Origin: Rhodovastum atsumiense
Lineage (GTDB): Bacteria; Pseudomonadota; Alphaproteobacteria; Acetobacterales; Acetobacteraceae
DNA: 64,000 nt
Assembly: GCF_937425535.1 (NCBI RefSeq)
Contig: NZ_OW485601.1
Location: 921,001-985,000, forward strand
Direction of reading: 5' to 3'
Part shown: positions 8,377 through 24,720 of the stretch, in pieces
How positions within the stretch are numbered: the stretch's first letter is position 1
Layout: each line of letters opens with the position of its first letter
Notes under the pieces: generated by a model
Databases searched by the model: none
The model's input: the letters and a program-made list of their open reading frames with translations, nothing else
What the model was told of the DNA's origin: nothing
Program-made: the position numbers and the translations under genes

Positions 8377-8448
8377 CCAAGGGCCTTTTGGCCCTTGGTG
8401 GAGGTCCAGGAGGCGAAGCCTCCTGGTCGGGTTCGGGGCAACGCCCCG
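8377..8448. repeat. Composite triple-hairpin intergenic repeat, copy 1
   Basis: Three consecutive palindromes: 8377-8385 with 8390-8398 (nine pairs, loop TTTT), 8406-8414 with 8418-8426 (nine pairs, loop GAA), and 8434-8439 with 8443-8448 (six pairs, loop AAC). A near-identical block occurs at 52609-52680 with the same order and spacing. It sits between the VOC gene and the queuosine operon and probably affects mRNA stability or termination. It looks like an interspersed genomic repeat. Confidence 0.8.
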
Positions 8449-8472
8449 ACTGGTCGTACATTAGGAACCTCG

Positions 8473-9039
8473 GTGTTTTTCGTGCCCCCTCGCCGCGTGC
8501 TGCCGGCCACCCGCATTGGCCTGGTGGCTTTCGTGCTGTTCCTGGCCTGTATCCCGCTCGCCAATTGGATGATCGGGCATGTTGGCCTGGTTTGCCTGCC
8601 GCAGGGGCCGTGTCTTGTCCCGGTGGCGCCAGGGCTGATGGCGCCCTCGGGCGTGCTGATCATCGGTTTCGCCCTGGTCCTGCGCGACATGGTGCAGCGT
8701 TGCCTGGGCACTGGCTGGGGTCTCGGTGCGGTGCTGGCCGGCAGCGTGGCGTCGGTGGCGCTGGCTGATCCGCATGTGGTGCTGGCGTCCGGCCTGGCGT
8801 TCCTGCTCAGCGAGCTGACGGATTTCGCCGTCTACACGCCGTTGCAGCGGCGTGGGCTGGTGCTGGCGGTGGTCGCTTCGTCCCTGGCGGGGCTGGTGGT
8901 CGATTCGGTGGTGTTCCTCTCCGTTGCCTTCGGCAGCCTGGATTTCCTGGCCGGTCAGGTGATCGGCAAGGCCTGGGCGGTGGCGATCAGCGTGCCGCTG
9001 GTGCGGCTGGCGCGGCGGCTGGGGCCGCAGCCTGCGTGA
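8473..9039 (+). CDS. Queuosine precursor transporter-like (VUT/YhhQ, DUF165) membrane protein
   Basis: A 188-residue integral membrane protein with five to six hydrophobic helices. The [17 protein letters not shown] segment is the characteristic VUT/DUF165 motif; E. coli YhhQ of this family imports the queuosine precursors preQ0 and preQ1. GTG at 8473 was chosen because AGGA lies six bases upstream and the protein then starts just before helix 1. Its stop overlaps the queA start (TGATG), so it is translationally coupled to a queuosine operon, which strongly supports precursor import as its job. Confidence 0.85.
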   Translation: MFFVPPRRVLPATRIGLVAFVLFLACIPLANWMIGHVGLVCLPQGPCLVPVAPGLMAPSGVLIIGFALVLRDMVQRCLGTGWGLGAVLAGSVASVALADPHVVLASGLAFLLSELTDFAVYTPLQRRGLVLAVVASSLAGLVVDSVVFLSVAFGSLDFLAGQVIGKAWAVAISVPLVRLARRLGPQPA

Positions 9040-10070
9040 TGCGTGCCGCCGATTTCGATTTCGCGCTGCCGCCCGAGCGCATCGCCCAGCATCCGGCCCG
9101 CCCGCGCGACGCGGCGCGGCTGCTGCAGGTGGGAGGCGCCGGCTGGCAGGACCGGCAGGTGCGTGACCTGCCGGGGCTGCTGCGGGCGGGTGACATCCTG
9201 GTGGCCAACGACACGCGGGTGATCCCGGCCCAGTTGGAAGGACGGCGCGGGGCGGCGCGGGTCGGCATCACGCTGGACCGGCCGCTGGCCGACGGCACCT
9301 GGCACGCGCTGGCGCGCAATGCGCGACGGCTGCGGCCGGGCGACACGGTGGATTTCGCCGCGCCTTTGGTGGCCCGCGTCGAGCGGCGTGACCCGGACGG
9401 CGGCGTGGCGCTGCGCTTCAACCTGGAGGGCGAGGCCTTCACCGCCGCGCTGCGCGCGACCGGGGCGCTGGCGCTGCCGCCCTACATCGCCCGTCCCGAT
9501 GGCCCCGGCCCGCAGGATGCCCAGGATTACCAGACCATCTTCGCCGCCCGGGAAGGGGCGGTCGCGGCCCCCACGGCGGGCCTGCATTTCACCCCGGCCC
9601 TGCTCGCCGGCCTGGAAGCGGCGGGGGTGCGTCGCGTCACGCTGACCCTGCATGTCGGCGCCGGCACCTTCCTGCCGTTGCGGGAGGAAAACATCGACGC
9701 GCACCGGCTGCATGCCGAGCGGGGCGAGGTCAGCGCCGGGGTCGCCGCCGCGGTCAACGCCGCGCGGGCGGCGGGCGGGCGCATCGTCGCCGTGGGCACC
9801 ACCACGCTGCGGCTGCTGGAAAGCGCCACCGACGAGTCCGGCACGCTGCGTCCCTTCGCCGGCGAGACCGACATCTTCATCCGCCCGGGCCACCGCTTCC
9901 GCTCGGCGGAGCTGCTGATGAGCAATTTCCACCTGCCGCGCTCGACGCTGTTCATGCTGGTCTGCGCCTTTGCCGGCACCGAACGCATGCGCGCCGCCTA
10001 TGCCCATGCCATCGCCTCGGGCTACCGCTTCTATTCCTACGGCGACGCCACCCTGCTGGAACGCGCATGA
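9039..10070 (+). CDS. queA: S-adenosylmethionine:tRNA ribosyltransferase-isomerase
   Basis: QueA transfers and isomerises the ribosyl group of S-adenosylmethionine onto preQ1 at position 34 of tRNA, making epoxyqueuosine. The 343-residue protein shows family blocks at both ends: [16 protein letters not shown] with [10 protein letters not shown] near the start, and [35 protein letters not shown] later. Length is typical. The ATG overlaps the upstream transporter stop, and its own stop overlaps tgt by ATGA, so the genes are one coupled unit. Confidence 0.97.
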   Translation: MRAADFDFALPPERIAQHPARPRDAARLLQVGGAGWQDRQVRDLPGLLRAGDILVANDTRVIPAQLEGRRGAARVGITLDRPLADGTWHALARNARRLRPGDTVDFAAPLVARVERRDPDGGVALRFNLEGEAFTAALRATGALALPPYIARPDGPGPQDAQDYQTIFAAREGAVAAPTAGLHFTPALLAGLEAAGVRRVTLTLHVGAGTFLPLREENIDAHRLHAERGEVSAGVAAAVNAARAAGGRIVAVGTTTLRLLESATDESGTLRPFAGETDIFIRPGHRFRSAELLMSNFHLPRSTLFMLVCAFAGTERMRAAYAHAIASGYRFYSYGDATLLERA

Positions 10071-11188
10071 GCCTGTCCTGGACTGCCACCGCCACCGACG
10101 GCGCGGCCCGCGCCGGCGTGCTGCAGACCGCGCATGGCGCGGTCGAGACCCCGGTGTTCATGCCGGTCGGCACCGCCGGCACGGTGAAAGCGATGACGGC
10201 CGACGCTGTCCGGTCCACCGGCGCCCGGCTGATCCTGGGCAATACCTATCACCTGATGCTGCGCCCCGGCGCGGAGCGGGTGGCGGCGCTGGGCGGGCTG
10301 CACCGGATGATGGACTGGCCCGCCCCGATCCTGACCGATTCCGGCGGCTTCCAGGTCATGTCGCTGGCCGGGCTGCGCAAGCTGGATGCGGACGGCGTCA
10401 CCTTCCGCTCGCATATCGACGGCACCCCGTATCGCCTGACCCCGGAAAGCTCGGTCGATATCCAGCACAAGCTGGACGCCACCATCACCATGGTGCTGGA
10501 CGAATGCACCCCACACCCGGCGACCGAGGAGGAAGCCCGGCGCTCGATGGAGATGTCGATGCGCTGGGCCGCGCGGTCGCGCACCGCCTTCGTCCCCCGG
10601 CCGGGCTACGGCCTGTTCGGCATCGTCCAGGGCAGCGTCTATCGTGACCTGCGCCTGGCTTCGGTGGCGGCGCTGACCGCGATCGGCTTCGAGGGCTACG
10701 CGGTCGGCGGGCTCGCCGTCGGCGAGGGCCAGGAGACGATGTTCGAGGTGCTGGACTACACCGCCCCCGCCCTGCCCGCCGACCGGCCGCGCTACCTGAT
10801 GGGGGTGGGCACGCCCGACGACCTGCTGGGCGCGGTCGCGCGGGGCATCGACATGTTCGATTGCGTCATGCCGACGCGGGCGGGGCGCACCGCGCGCGCC
10901 TTCACCTCGCGCGGCGTGTTCAACCTGCGCAACGCCCGCTTCGCCGACGATCCCCGCCCGCTCGACCCCGATTGCGGCTGCCCGCTGTGCACGCGCCATG
11001 CGCGTGCCTATCTCCACCACCTGTTCCGCTGCGAGGAGATGCTCGGGCCGATGCTGCTGACCTGGCACAATATCCAGTATTACCAGGACCTGATGCGGGG
11101 GATGCGCAAGGCCATCCTGGCCGGGGGCCTGGCGGCGCATGCCCAGGCGGTGCGGGCGCGCTGGGCGGCGGGCGACGACCCGCGATGA
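10067..11188 (+). CDS. tgt: tRNA-guanine(34) transglycosylase
   Basis: Tgt exchanges guanine 34 for preQ1 in tRNAs with GUN anticodons. Visible are the catalytic-base region [10 protein letters not shown], the QGSVYRDLR loop, the nucleophile region [12 protein letters not shown], and the zinc site built from CGCPLC and the [14 protein letters not shown] helix. The 373-residue length is normal. ATGA overlaps join it to queA upstream and queF downstream. It acts before QueA and QueG, all of which are encoded here. Confidence 0.98.
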   Translation: MSLSWTATATDGAARAGVLQTAHGAVETPVFMPVGTAGTVKAMTADAVRSTGARLILGNTYHLMLRPGAERVAALGGLHRMMDWPAPILTDSGGFQVMSLAGLRKLDADGVTFRSHIDGTPYRLTPESSVDIQHKLDATITMVLDECTPHPATEEEARRSMEMSMRWAARSRTAFVPRPGYGLFGIVQGSVYRDLRLASVAALTAIGFEGYAVGGLAVGEGQETMFEVLDYTAPALPADRPRYLMGVGTPDDLLGAVARGIDMFDCVMPTRAGRTARAFTSRGVFNLRNARFADDPRPLDPDCGCPLCTRHARAYLHHLFRCEEMLGPMLLTWHNIQYYQDLMRGMRKAILAGGLAAHAQAVRARWAAGDDPR

Positions 11189-11646
11189 GCGAAACCTACC
11201 AGGGCCTCACCCAGCTCGGCCATGCCAGCGCCCAGCCGGCGACGCCGGAACAGGCGGTGCTGGAGCGCGTGCCGAACCCGCATGCCGGCACCGCCTATCT
11301 GGTCCGCTTCACCTGCCCGGAATTCACCTCGCTGTGCCCGATCACCGGCCAGCCGGATTTCGCGCACATCGTCATCGACTACGTGCCGGATGGCTGGATC
11401 GTCGAGAGCAAGTCGCTGAAGCTCTATCTGGCGTCCTTCCGCAATCACGGCGCCTTCCACGAGGCCTGTACGATGGACATCGCGCAGCGTCTGGTGGCGC
11501 TGCTGGACCCGCTGTGGCTGCGCATCGGCGGCTACTGGTTCCCGCGCGGCGGCATCCCGATCGACGTATTCTGGCAGACCGGCGCCCCGCCCGCGGGAGT
11601 ATGGGTGCCCGACCAGGGCGTGGCCCCGTATCGTGGGCGCGGATGA
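11185..11646 (+). CDS. queF: NADPH-dependent preQ0 reductase QueF (short type)
   Basis: QueF reduces the nitrile of preQ0 to the amine preQ1 with NADPH. This is the unimodular (about 150-residue) form. The catalytic cysteine is in [13 protein letters not shown] and the [16 protein letters not shown] motif marks the NADPH-binding region. It starts by ATGA overlap with tgt and overlaps queG by 14 bases. QueC, QueD and QueE are not in the window, so preQ0 is either made elsewhere or imported by the transporter at the head of the operon. Confidence 0.96.
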   Translation: MSETYQGLTQLGHASAQPATPEQAVLERVPNPHAGTAYLVRFTCPEFTSLCPITGQPDFAHIVIDYVPDGWIVESKSLKLYLASFRNHGAFHEACTMDIAQRLVALLDPLWLRIGGYWFPRGGIPIDVFWQTGAPPAGVWVPDQGVAPYRGRG

Positions 11647-12696
11647 CAGCGTCCCGGTAACCGCCGCCGCGATCCGGGCGAAGGCGCTCGCGCTGGGCTT
11701 CGACGCGGTCGGCTTCGCTCCCGCCTCCCTCGGCCCCGAGGCCCGGGCACGGTTGCTGGAATTCCTGCAGGCCGGCCGGCACGGGGCCATGGGCTGGCTG
11801 GCCGAACGGACCGGGCAGCGCAGCCACCCGCAGGCGCTGTGGCCGGAGGCGCGCACAGTGATCTGCCTCGGCCTGTCCTATGCACCGGCCGAGGACCCGC
11901 GTGCCACGCTCGGCCGCCCCGACCGGGGGAATGTCTCGGTCTATGCCCGCCATCGCGATTACCACGACATCGTGAAGGGACGACTCAAGCATCTCGGGCA
12001 GTTCCTGGTCTCCCGCTACGGGCCCGAGGTGAAGGTGTTCGTGGACACCGCCCCGGTGATGGAAAAGCCGCTGGGCCAGCAGGCCGGACTCGGCTGGCAG
12101 GGCAAGCACACCAACCTCGTCTCGCGCCGCCATGGCTCCTGGCTGTTCCTGGGCGAGGTCTACACCACCCTGGCAATCCCGCCCGATCCGCCACACGCGG
12201 ATCGCTGCGGCAATTGCACGCGCTGCCTCGCCGCCTGCCCCACCGGCGCCTTCCCGGCGCCGTACCAACTCGATGCGACACGCTGCCTCTCCTACCTGAC
12301 CATCGAGCATCCCGGGCCGATCCCCGAGGCACTGCGGCCGGCAATGGGCAACCGCATCTATGGCTGCGACGACTGCCTGGCCGCCTGCCCGTGGAACCGC
12401 TTCGCCACCGCCACGCGCGAGGCGAAGCTGCAGGCCCGGCCGGACCTGCTCGCCCCGCCGCTCGCCGAACTCGCCGCATTGGACGATGCCGGGTTCCGCG
12501 CCCGCTTCGCCGGTTCCCCGGTCAAGCGCATCGGCCATGGCCGCTTCCTGCGCAATGTCCTCATCGCCATCGGAAATGCCGGCGATGCCGCGCTGATCCC
12601 CGCCGCGGCCGCCCGGCTCGCCGATCCGGACCCTGTGGTAGCCGACGCAGCCGCCTGGGCACTGGCGCGTTTGCACGCCGCAGGGGGAGGATGCCC

Positions 12697-12700
<4 letters not shown>
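11633..12700 (+). CDS. queG: Epoxyqueuosine reductase
   Basis: QueG is a cobalamin- and [4Fe-4S]-dependent reductase that turns epoxyqueuosine-tRNA into queuosine-tRNA, the last step of the pathway. Two ferredoxin-type cluster motifs are seen: [16 protein letters not shown] and [11 protein letters not shown]. The [14 protein letters not shown] block contains the conserved catalytic-region Asp. The C-terminus is HEAT-like. Length is 355 residues. Start is taken as GTG at 11633 inside queF; there is no strong ribosome site, as expected for coupled translation. The stop overlaps fumC by ATGA. Confidence 0.96.
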
Positions 12701-14099
<1,399 letters not shown>

Positions 14100-14100
<1 letters not shown>

Positions 14101-14315
14101 TGGCCGTCGGCGTGCTGGTCAAACGCAGCTTCACCCTCGCCGGCCATCGCACCAGCGTCGCGTTGGAGCAGGAATTCTGGGACGCGCTGATCGCGCTGGC
14201 AGGCACGCGGGCGATCACCCTGTCGGCGCTGGTCGCCGAAGTGGACGCATCACGAGGACCGGAGCGCCCCCTTGCCTCCGCGTTACGTGTACACGCGCTG
14301 CTGCAATCGCATTAA
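14100..14315 (+). CDS. Ribbon-helix-helix domain protein (RHH_4-like)
   Basis: A 71-residue protein of the short ribbon-helix-helix type common in alphaproteobacteria. The N-terminal VKRSFTLAGHRTSVALEQEFWDALIALA matches the family pattern: a basic beta strand followed by helix 1, then a second helix (ITLSALVAEVD). Such proteins are presumed DNA-binding dimers, but most have no known target. The ATG overlaps the fumC stop by one base (TGATG), so it is translated with fumC. It may regulate its own operon, which is only an inference from position. Confidence 0.8.
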
Positions 14316-14420
14316 GAGTGTGGAAACCAAACGCGATCAAATCGGTTCGAAACGGTAATGCCGCCGAGGCAAAGGCTCGACATCGTATCGTTTCATCCGA
14401 CTGAAGCCAGGGATCCCTGA

Positions 14421-15743
<1,323 letters not shown>

Positions 15744-15767
15744 CACGCAAGACAGTCGCTGGACCCA

Positions 15768-15789
15768 GCAGGGGTCAGGGGACCCCTGC
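15768..15789. repeat. Palindromic repeat at the right flank of the IS110 element
   Basis: GCAGGGGTC (15768-15776) and GACCCCTGC (15781-15789) form a nine-base-pair stem with loop AGGG, followed by ACCCCA. The same arm-plus-ACCCCA pattern occurs at 52497-52522, so this is a relative of the hairpin array there. Confidence 0.6.
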
Positions 15790-15824
15790 ACCCCAATTCG
15801 CGCTGCGCGGCACGGCACGTGTAG

Positions 15825-15850
15825 GGCGGATAAGCGCAGCGCCATCCGCC
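15825..15850. repeat. REP-like palindrome downstream of asmA
   Basis: GGCGGAT (15825-15831) and ATCCGCC (15844-15850) enclose AAGCGCAGCGCC. This GTAGGGCGGATAAGCGCAGCG-type palindrome (last base here C) resembles short intergenic repeats seen widely in Proteobacteria. It lies 18 bases past the asmA stop codon and could end or stabilise that transcript. Confidence 0.55.
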
Positions 15851-15867
15851 ATCGCAACGCTCCGCAA

Positions 15868-18779
15868 TCAAGGCCGCGCGGCGTGCTCGGCGCGCCAGCG
15901 GACCACCGCCGCCATCTCCGCCGAACGCTTCAACTGATCGAGCGGACCGTTCAGGCGCAAGCCAACCACGGGCGGATCCGCCACCGCCGGCAGCAGGCCG
16001 AAACGCAGGTCAGCGGTGCTGCCGCCCAGGTCGACACTGCCACCCAGGGTCACCGCCCCGGAGGCCCCGGTCATCCGCGCCTCGGTGACTTCCATAACGC
16101 CACGCCGGGCCCGCAAGGCCAGATCGAGCCGCGTGAACGCGGTGGTGCCGCCCGACAACGCCGTCCGCAGCGCCGCCTCCGGCAGGCCGCCAGTGGCACT
16201 GGCCAGCGAGAACCCGGTCAGCGTGCCGTCCATCGCCGTCACCCTCGCCTCGCCGGACAAGGTTGCCAGCAAGGCCGCGGGGGAATAGCCGGACGCCTCC
16301 AGCGACAGGCCGGCATCGACCCGGCCGGTGACCAGATCGACCGGCAGGCCGAACAACGGCCCATCCACCGTCGCGCCGGTCAGGGTGGCCTGCACGGCCA
16401 GCGCCGGCACCGTCCCCCCGACATCGAGGCTGGCACTGCCCCCGAGCGTCCCGCCATCGAGCCGCGCCGTGCCGCCCTCGAGACGCAGCTTCCCCTCGGC
16501 CAGGGACAGCGTGGCCGCGGCCTGTTCCAGCACCGGGGTGAGCCCGTCGAGCACCCGCCCCGCTTCCAGCCGCAGATTGGCGCGCCAGCCGGCCAGGGCA
16601 GCGATCGGCAACGGCTCCGGCGACCGGGGATGCGGCACCGGCAGCGGCAAGGTCTCGGCGACGATCCGCCCGCTCAGCAATGGCGGCGCCGTGCCGTCGG
16701 CTTCCAGGGCCAGCGTGCCGTTCGCATGCAGCCCGCCGGCGGAGAGATCGAAACTGTCCGCCGCCCATCGCGCCGGACGGCCGACGGCGAATTGCCCCGA
16801 CAGCCGCGCCACCAGCCCGAGCGAGCCATCGCCAAGCCAGGACGCGGTGCCGCCGATCCCCAGTGATTCCAAAAGCCGCGGCGCCCCCGGATGGCGCAGC
16901 GTCAACACCCCCGCGGCACTGCGCCCCGACAGGTCGAGCGTCGGCTGTGCCTCCAGCCGCAGGTCGCCGAGCTCGCCGGAGATGCGCAGGCCGAGCGCCT
17001 CGGGCGCGCCGGAGGCGGTCGCCTGCAGCATCAGCGGCGCCAGCCAGAACGTGCGCGCCCGGGCCAGCGGGGCCAGCGCCGGCGGCAACAGCCCGGCCAG
17101 CGGCGCGGCCGACGGCGCCTGCAGGTCGAGCCGGCCGTCAGCGATCCGCCCGCCTTCCCGCAGGGCGCCGGACAGGGTGGCGCGCATGTCCGAGGCAGTC
17201 ACGTCGAGACGGCGCAACGTCAACGCACCGCCCTCGACCGCGGCATCCAGTGCCACCGGACCGAAGGCGGTGCCACGCAGGAAAGCCTGCTGCGCGGTCA
17301 GCCGCAGATCGGCATCCATGCGGGCGAGCCGCGCGGGAATACCGGCAAGCGGCGGCAGGGCGGCGGGCAGCCACGGATCCAGATCGCACCGATCCATGCG
17401 CAGCGTCGCCGCGAGCCCCGGCCGCTCGCCGGTGCGCAGGCCGAGCAGGCCGCTCACGCGAATGCCGTCCAGCGTGCCGTCCAGTCGCGACAGCGCCAGT
17501 TGGCCGGGCTGCAGCACCGCATGGCCGGCCATCTCGGCGCTGCGCAGCACGCCGGGCGGCAGCGCGGAGAACGGAGCGACGCCGGCGGCGTCGAGCCAGG
17601 CGAAGGTGGTGCGCAAGGCCGGCGCGGACAGCGTCACATCGCCTTCGAAGCGCGGCACCTGCGCCCCGCCCTCGCGCGGCAGTACCTGCCCGGTGACGGC
17701 GAGGGCCGCATCTCCGGGCAGCACCATCTTCAACTCGCGCACCGCTACCGTGCCGCCCTCGATGTCGAAGGCGCCGCGCAGCCGCCGCAAGGTGCCGCCG
17801 GCCAGTTGCGCCGCCTCGGCCGAGAGGTCGATGCCGGTGGGAAAGGCCGGCGCGCGGCCGCGCAGCAGTGCCGGGGCCCAGCCATCGAGATCGAGCCGGT
17901 TGGCGGCCAGCGCGACATCCAGCCGCAACTGCGGCAGCACCCGCAACGCGACCGCGCCCTTGGCCGCCGACCCGCCGATCTCTCCCACGAGATCGTCGGC
18001 CGCGGCGAGACCGCCCGAGATGCTGACCCGTCCCTCGGCGCGGAACGGCACCGCCGGCGCCGGCAGCAATTGCGACAGGTCCGGACCGCGCCCGGCGATG
18101 CGGCCGACGAAGCTGCCGTCGGGGTGCAACTGGCCGGTCAGCGTGGCGCCGGTGTCCTGCACCGGGCCATGCCCGTCGACGGTGATGTCGAGCCCGGCCG
18201 CCCCGTCGTCGCCGGCGCGGGTCAGCCGGCCGGTGAAGTGCCAGGGCCGTCCCGAGATCTGGCCGTTGCCGGCGGCGGTGTAGCTGCCGGTGAAGGCATC
18301 CGTGGTCAGGCGGGCGCGAATGCCGGTGATCGCCACCCGGCCGACCACGAGCTGCCCATCCTCGATCTGCACCGAGGTGGTGGCGAACCACTCCGGGGCA
18401 GCGGCGGAGATCTGCACCGGCTGCAGCGGCCAGGGCACCCGCATCTCCGCGCCACGCAGCACCAGTTCCCGGGCATCGATCCGTCCCGCGGCCAGCGCCG
18501 CCAGCCCGACGCGCAGGTTCAACTGATCGGCGCGGATGGTGATGCCGTCACCGCCCTCGGTGACGCTGACCCCGGCGGCGGTCAGTTGCGGTGTCGGCAA
18601 CAGCGCCAGGCTGATGGGACCGGCGATGCGCACGTCGCGCCCGAGTTGCTCGGAGGCCAGGGTGGCGATCGAGTCGCGGTAACGGTCCCAATCCAGCAGC
18701 GGCGGCAACAGCCAGACCGCCGCCACCGCCAGGAGCAGCAGCAGCGCGAAGCCGCCCAGCAGGAGGCGCAGCGCGCGCA

Positions 18780-18780
<1 letters not shown>
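15868..18780 (-). CDS. AsmA-family protein (inner-membrane anchored, periplasmic)
   Basis: A 970-residue protein with one N-terminal membrane helix (LLLGGFALLLLLAVAAVWLL), the AsmA-type LLDWDRYRDSIATLASEQLGRDVRIAGPI start, and a long beta-rich, repeat-like body ending in an AsmA C-terminal region (LSGEARVTAMDGTLTGFSL, GLRLNGPLDQLKRS). AsmA relatives are large periplasm-spanning proteins linked to phospholipid transport and outer-membrane assembly. The GTG at 18780 overlaps the TAG of the upstream oxoprolinase by one base, so the two are translationally coupled. Composition is normal for the region. The exact cargo is unknown. Confidence 0.85.
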
Positions 18781-22382
<3,602 letters not shown>

Positions 22383-22540
22383 GGGAGGTCCGATGCAAAC
22401 GTAATGCAGGAGGGTCGTTTCGGCTGACGGTCAAGAATGGGGATTCAAGGCGAAAAGACGAGCGGCACGAAACCACTCTTTTGCCCCCGCCGGCCGCCGC
22501 ATGGTAGAGGCATTGCAGCATCGACAGGGCTCGCGCGCGC

Positions 22541-23332
22541 GTGTGGGGCAAGATCATTGGTGGGATGGCCGGCTTCGCCATGGGCGGCCCGTTCGGGGCC
22601 GTGGTGGGCGCGGCGCTCGGCCATGCCGCGGAATCGGGCGGGATGGGACAGATCAACCCGCCCCGGTTCTCGTTCCCGGGGATGGATAATTTCGGCCCGG
22701 CACGGCTGGCGGCGCTGCTCGGCCAGCGCGACCAGGTGTTCGCCATCAGCGTGGTCGTGCTGGCGGCCAAGCTGTCGAAATGCGACGGGCCGGTGAACCG
22801 CGAGGAGATCGACGCCTTCAAGCGCGTCTTCCGCATCCCCCCGGCCTCGCTGCCGCAGGTCGGGCGCCTGTTCGACCAGGCGCGCGAGCAGTCGGACGGC
22901 TACGAAGGCTACGCAAAACAACTCGGCGGCACCTTCGCTGACAATCGCGGGATGCTCGAGGACGTGTTGGCGGCGCTGTTCCTGATCGCGCGCGCCGACA
23001 AGCCGCTGACCCTGGCCGAGCAGGCGTTCCTGCGCCGCGTGCATGTGGGCTTCGGGCTGGACGAGGCAGCATGGGAACGGGCCAGCGGGGCCCGCGCGCG
23101 CACCACCAGCGCCGCCGCCCAGGCCGAGGAAGACCCCTATGCCGTGCTCGGCCTCGCGCGCGGCACCACCGACGCACAGGTGCGGGCGACCTGGAAGCGG
23201 CTGATGCGGGAGAACCATCCCGACAGCCTGGCCAGCCGCGGCGTGCCGCCGGAGTTCATCGCCCGCGCCAGCGACAAGGTGGCGCGCATCAACGCCGCCT
23301 GGGACCGCATCAAGCGCGAGCGCGGCCTGTGA
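22541..23332 (+). CDS. djlA: DjlA-like TerB/J-domain co-chaperone
   Basis: A 263-residue protein with the three-part DjlA layout: a glycine-zipper membrane segment at the N-terminus (WGKIIGGMAGFAMGGPFGAVV), a central TerB-like helical domain (VVVLAAKLSKCDGPVNREE to about residue 160) and a C-terminal J domain with the HPD motif in ENHPDSLASRG. J domains stimulate the ATPase of DnaK, here at the inner membrane. GTG at 22541 gives the expected WGKIIG start. It overlaps the amidase gene by GTGA. An imperfect AAAAGA/TCTTTT repeat lies in the divergent intergenic gap upstream. Confidence 0.88.
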   Translation: MWGKIIGGMAGFAMGGPFGAVVGAALGHAAESGGMGQINPPRFSFPGMDNFGPARLAALLGQRDQVFAISVVVLAAKLSKCDGPVNREEIDAFKRVFRIPPASLPQVGRLFDQAREQSDGYEGYAKQLGGTFADNRGMLEDVLAALFLIARADKPLTLAEQAFLRRVHVGFGLDEAAWERASGARARTTSAAAQAEEDPYAVLGLARGTTDAQVRATWKRLMRENHPDSLASRGVPPEFIARASDKVARINAAWDRIKRERGL

Positions 23333-24057
23333 GCCCCGGCATCCGCGACCTGCCGAGCCCGAACCATGACGAGCGGCCGGCCGATACCCCGGTCGACATG
23401 CTCATCCTGCACTACACCGGGATGCAAAGCGCGCAGGAAGCGATCGACCGGCTGCGCGACCCGGAGGCCCGGGTCTCCAGCCATTACGTGGTGGAGGAAG
23501 ACGGGACCATCTGGCGCCTGGTGCCCGAGGAACGACGCGCCTGGCACGCCGGGATCTCCTATTGGCGCGGCCATCGGGTGCTGAACGGGCGGTCGGTCGG
23601 CATCGAGATCGTCAATCCGGGCCACGCCTTCGGCTACCGCGACTTCCCGGCGCCGCAGATGCGGGCCGTCAGCCGGCTCTGCCGGGAGATCCTGGGCCGC
23701 CACGCGGTGCCGGCTCGCAATGTCGTGGCGCACAGCGACGTGGCGCCGGACCGCAAGGAAGACCCCGGCGAGCGGTTCGACTGGGCGGGACTGGCGCGCG
23801 AGGGCATCGGCCTGTGGCCCGAGGGCGTGCCCGACCTGGGCACCGACGGGGCGTTGGCGGATGCGCAGGACCTGCGCGCGGTCCGGGCGGCGCTGGCACG
23901 AATCGGCTACGAAGTGGCGGCGGAAGGGCCGTTCGATCCCGCCCTGGCCACCGTCCTGCGCGCCTTCCAGCGCCACTGGCGGCCGGAAGCGGTCACCGGG
24001 CAGGCGGATGCCGGGACGCAAGCGCGGCTGCTGGCCGTGGCGGGAAGCTGCGGCTGA
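23329..24057 (+). CDS. N-acetylmuramoyl-L-alanine amidase with peptidoglycan-binding domain
   Basis: A 242-residue Amidase_2 (AmpD/AmiD-type) zinc enzyme that cuts between N-acetylmuramic acid and L-alanine. Zinc-site histidines appear in MLILHYTG and VVAHSDVAPDRKEDPG; AWHAGISYW and VGIEIVNPG are family blocks. A small peptidoglycan-binding repeat occupies the C-terminus (LRAVRAALARIGYEV to FQRHWRPEAVTG). No signal peptide is seen, favouring a cytoplasmic recycling role like AmpD over periplasmic AmiD, though the binding domain is more AmiD-like. GTG start overlaps djlA by GTGA. Confidence 0.9.
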   Translation: MSPGIRDLPSPNHDERPADTPVDMLILHYTGMQSAQEAIDRLRDPEARVSSHYVVEEDGTIWRLVPEERRAWHAGISYWRGHRVLNGRSVGIEIVNPGHAFGYRDFPAPQMRAVSRLCREILGRHAVPARNVVAHSDVAPDRKEDPGERFDWAGLAREGIGLWPEGVPDLGTDGALADAQDLRAVRAALARIGYEVAAEGPFDPALATVLRAFQRHWRPEAVTGQADAGTQARLLAVAGSCG

Positions 24058-24139
24058 ACCAGGGGCCCCGGCACGGCCCGGCATGGGCGATCTGACGCAA
24101 GAGGCGTTGACCCCTCGCGTGTGAACGCGCATCTGCAGC

Positions 24140-24540
24140 GGGCCAGACGGCCGGACGGCCGCTGCCGGGGGCAACCCCGGTGGAGGAAAGTCCGGGCTCC
24201 ACGGGAATACGGTGCCGGCTAACGGCCGGCGGGGGCGACCTCAGGGAAAGTGCCACAGAGAACAGACCGCCCGCGCAAGACGGCGACGTCCCGCGGGCAA
24301 GGGTGAAACGGGGCGGTAAGAGCGCCCCGCGCCCCCGGCAACGGGGGCGGCACGGCAAACCCCACCGGGAGCAAGACCGAATAGGGGCGACCGTGGGCGG
24401 TCCGCAGGGCCGCGCCGCAGGGGCATTCCCGCCCCGTCGCCCGGGTTGGTCGCGTGAGGCATGTCGCGAGACATGTCCCAGAGGAATGGCCGTCCCAGCC
24501 GCAAGGCTGGACAGAACCCGGCTTACAGGCCGTCTGGCAC
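24140..24540 (+). ncRNA. rnpB: RNase P RNA (bacterial class A)
   Basis: The catalytic RNA of RNase P, which matures tRNA 5' ends. The universal GAGGAAAGTCCGGGCTCC core is at about 24182-24199, AGGGTGAAA follows near 24300, and ACAGAACCCGGCTTACAGGCC lies near the 3' end. The 5' GCCAGACGGCC (24142-24152) pairs perfectly with GGCCGTCTGGC (24528-24538) as helix P1, fixing the ends to a few bases. A TTGACC (24107-24112) upstream could be its -35, but no good -10 follows. It lies 80 bases after the amidase gene. Confidence 0.97.
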
Positions 24541-24557
24541 CCCTTCCAACGTAGGAC

Positions 24558-24609
24558 GTTGCGTAACCATCCCCCTGGGGGAATGTGTGATCTGTATCAT
24601 TTACGCAAC
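24558..24609. promoter_or_regulatory. Inverted repeat in the AT-rich stretch between rnpB and mraZ
   Basis: GTTGCGTAA (24558-24566) and TTACGCAAC (24601-24609) are a perfect nine-base inverted repeat, 34 bases apart. The extended half-site GTTGCGTAACC recurs once more, at 59302-59312 between metF and mlaA. The stretch from about 24585 to 24690 is unusually AT-rich here and has no convincing ORF. Function unknown; a regulator site is possible. Confidence 0.35.
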
Positions 24610-24692
24610 AGTCAATTCAGGAAAATACACGAAGAAGATACTCGAAAACCATGTCCTAACGCCTTGAACTGTCATTACAAAATCGCGTCATG

Positions 24693-24720
24693 GGAACCCC
24701 TCCGAACGGAGTTTCCTTTT
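24693..24720 (+). terminator. Terminator-like hairpin before the mraZ promoter
   Basis: GGAA (24693-24696) pairs with TTCC (24713-24716), and CTCC with GGAG around a GAAC tetraloop (24700-24711); TTTT (24717-24720) follows. It could end transcripts from the rnpB side just before the dcw promoter. Confidence 0.4.

Noticed and set aside
14341-14351. T-loop-like GGTTCGAAAC suggesting a tRNA near the ribbon-helix-helix gene
   Set aside because: No acceptor, D or anticodon stems can be drawn around it.
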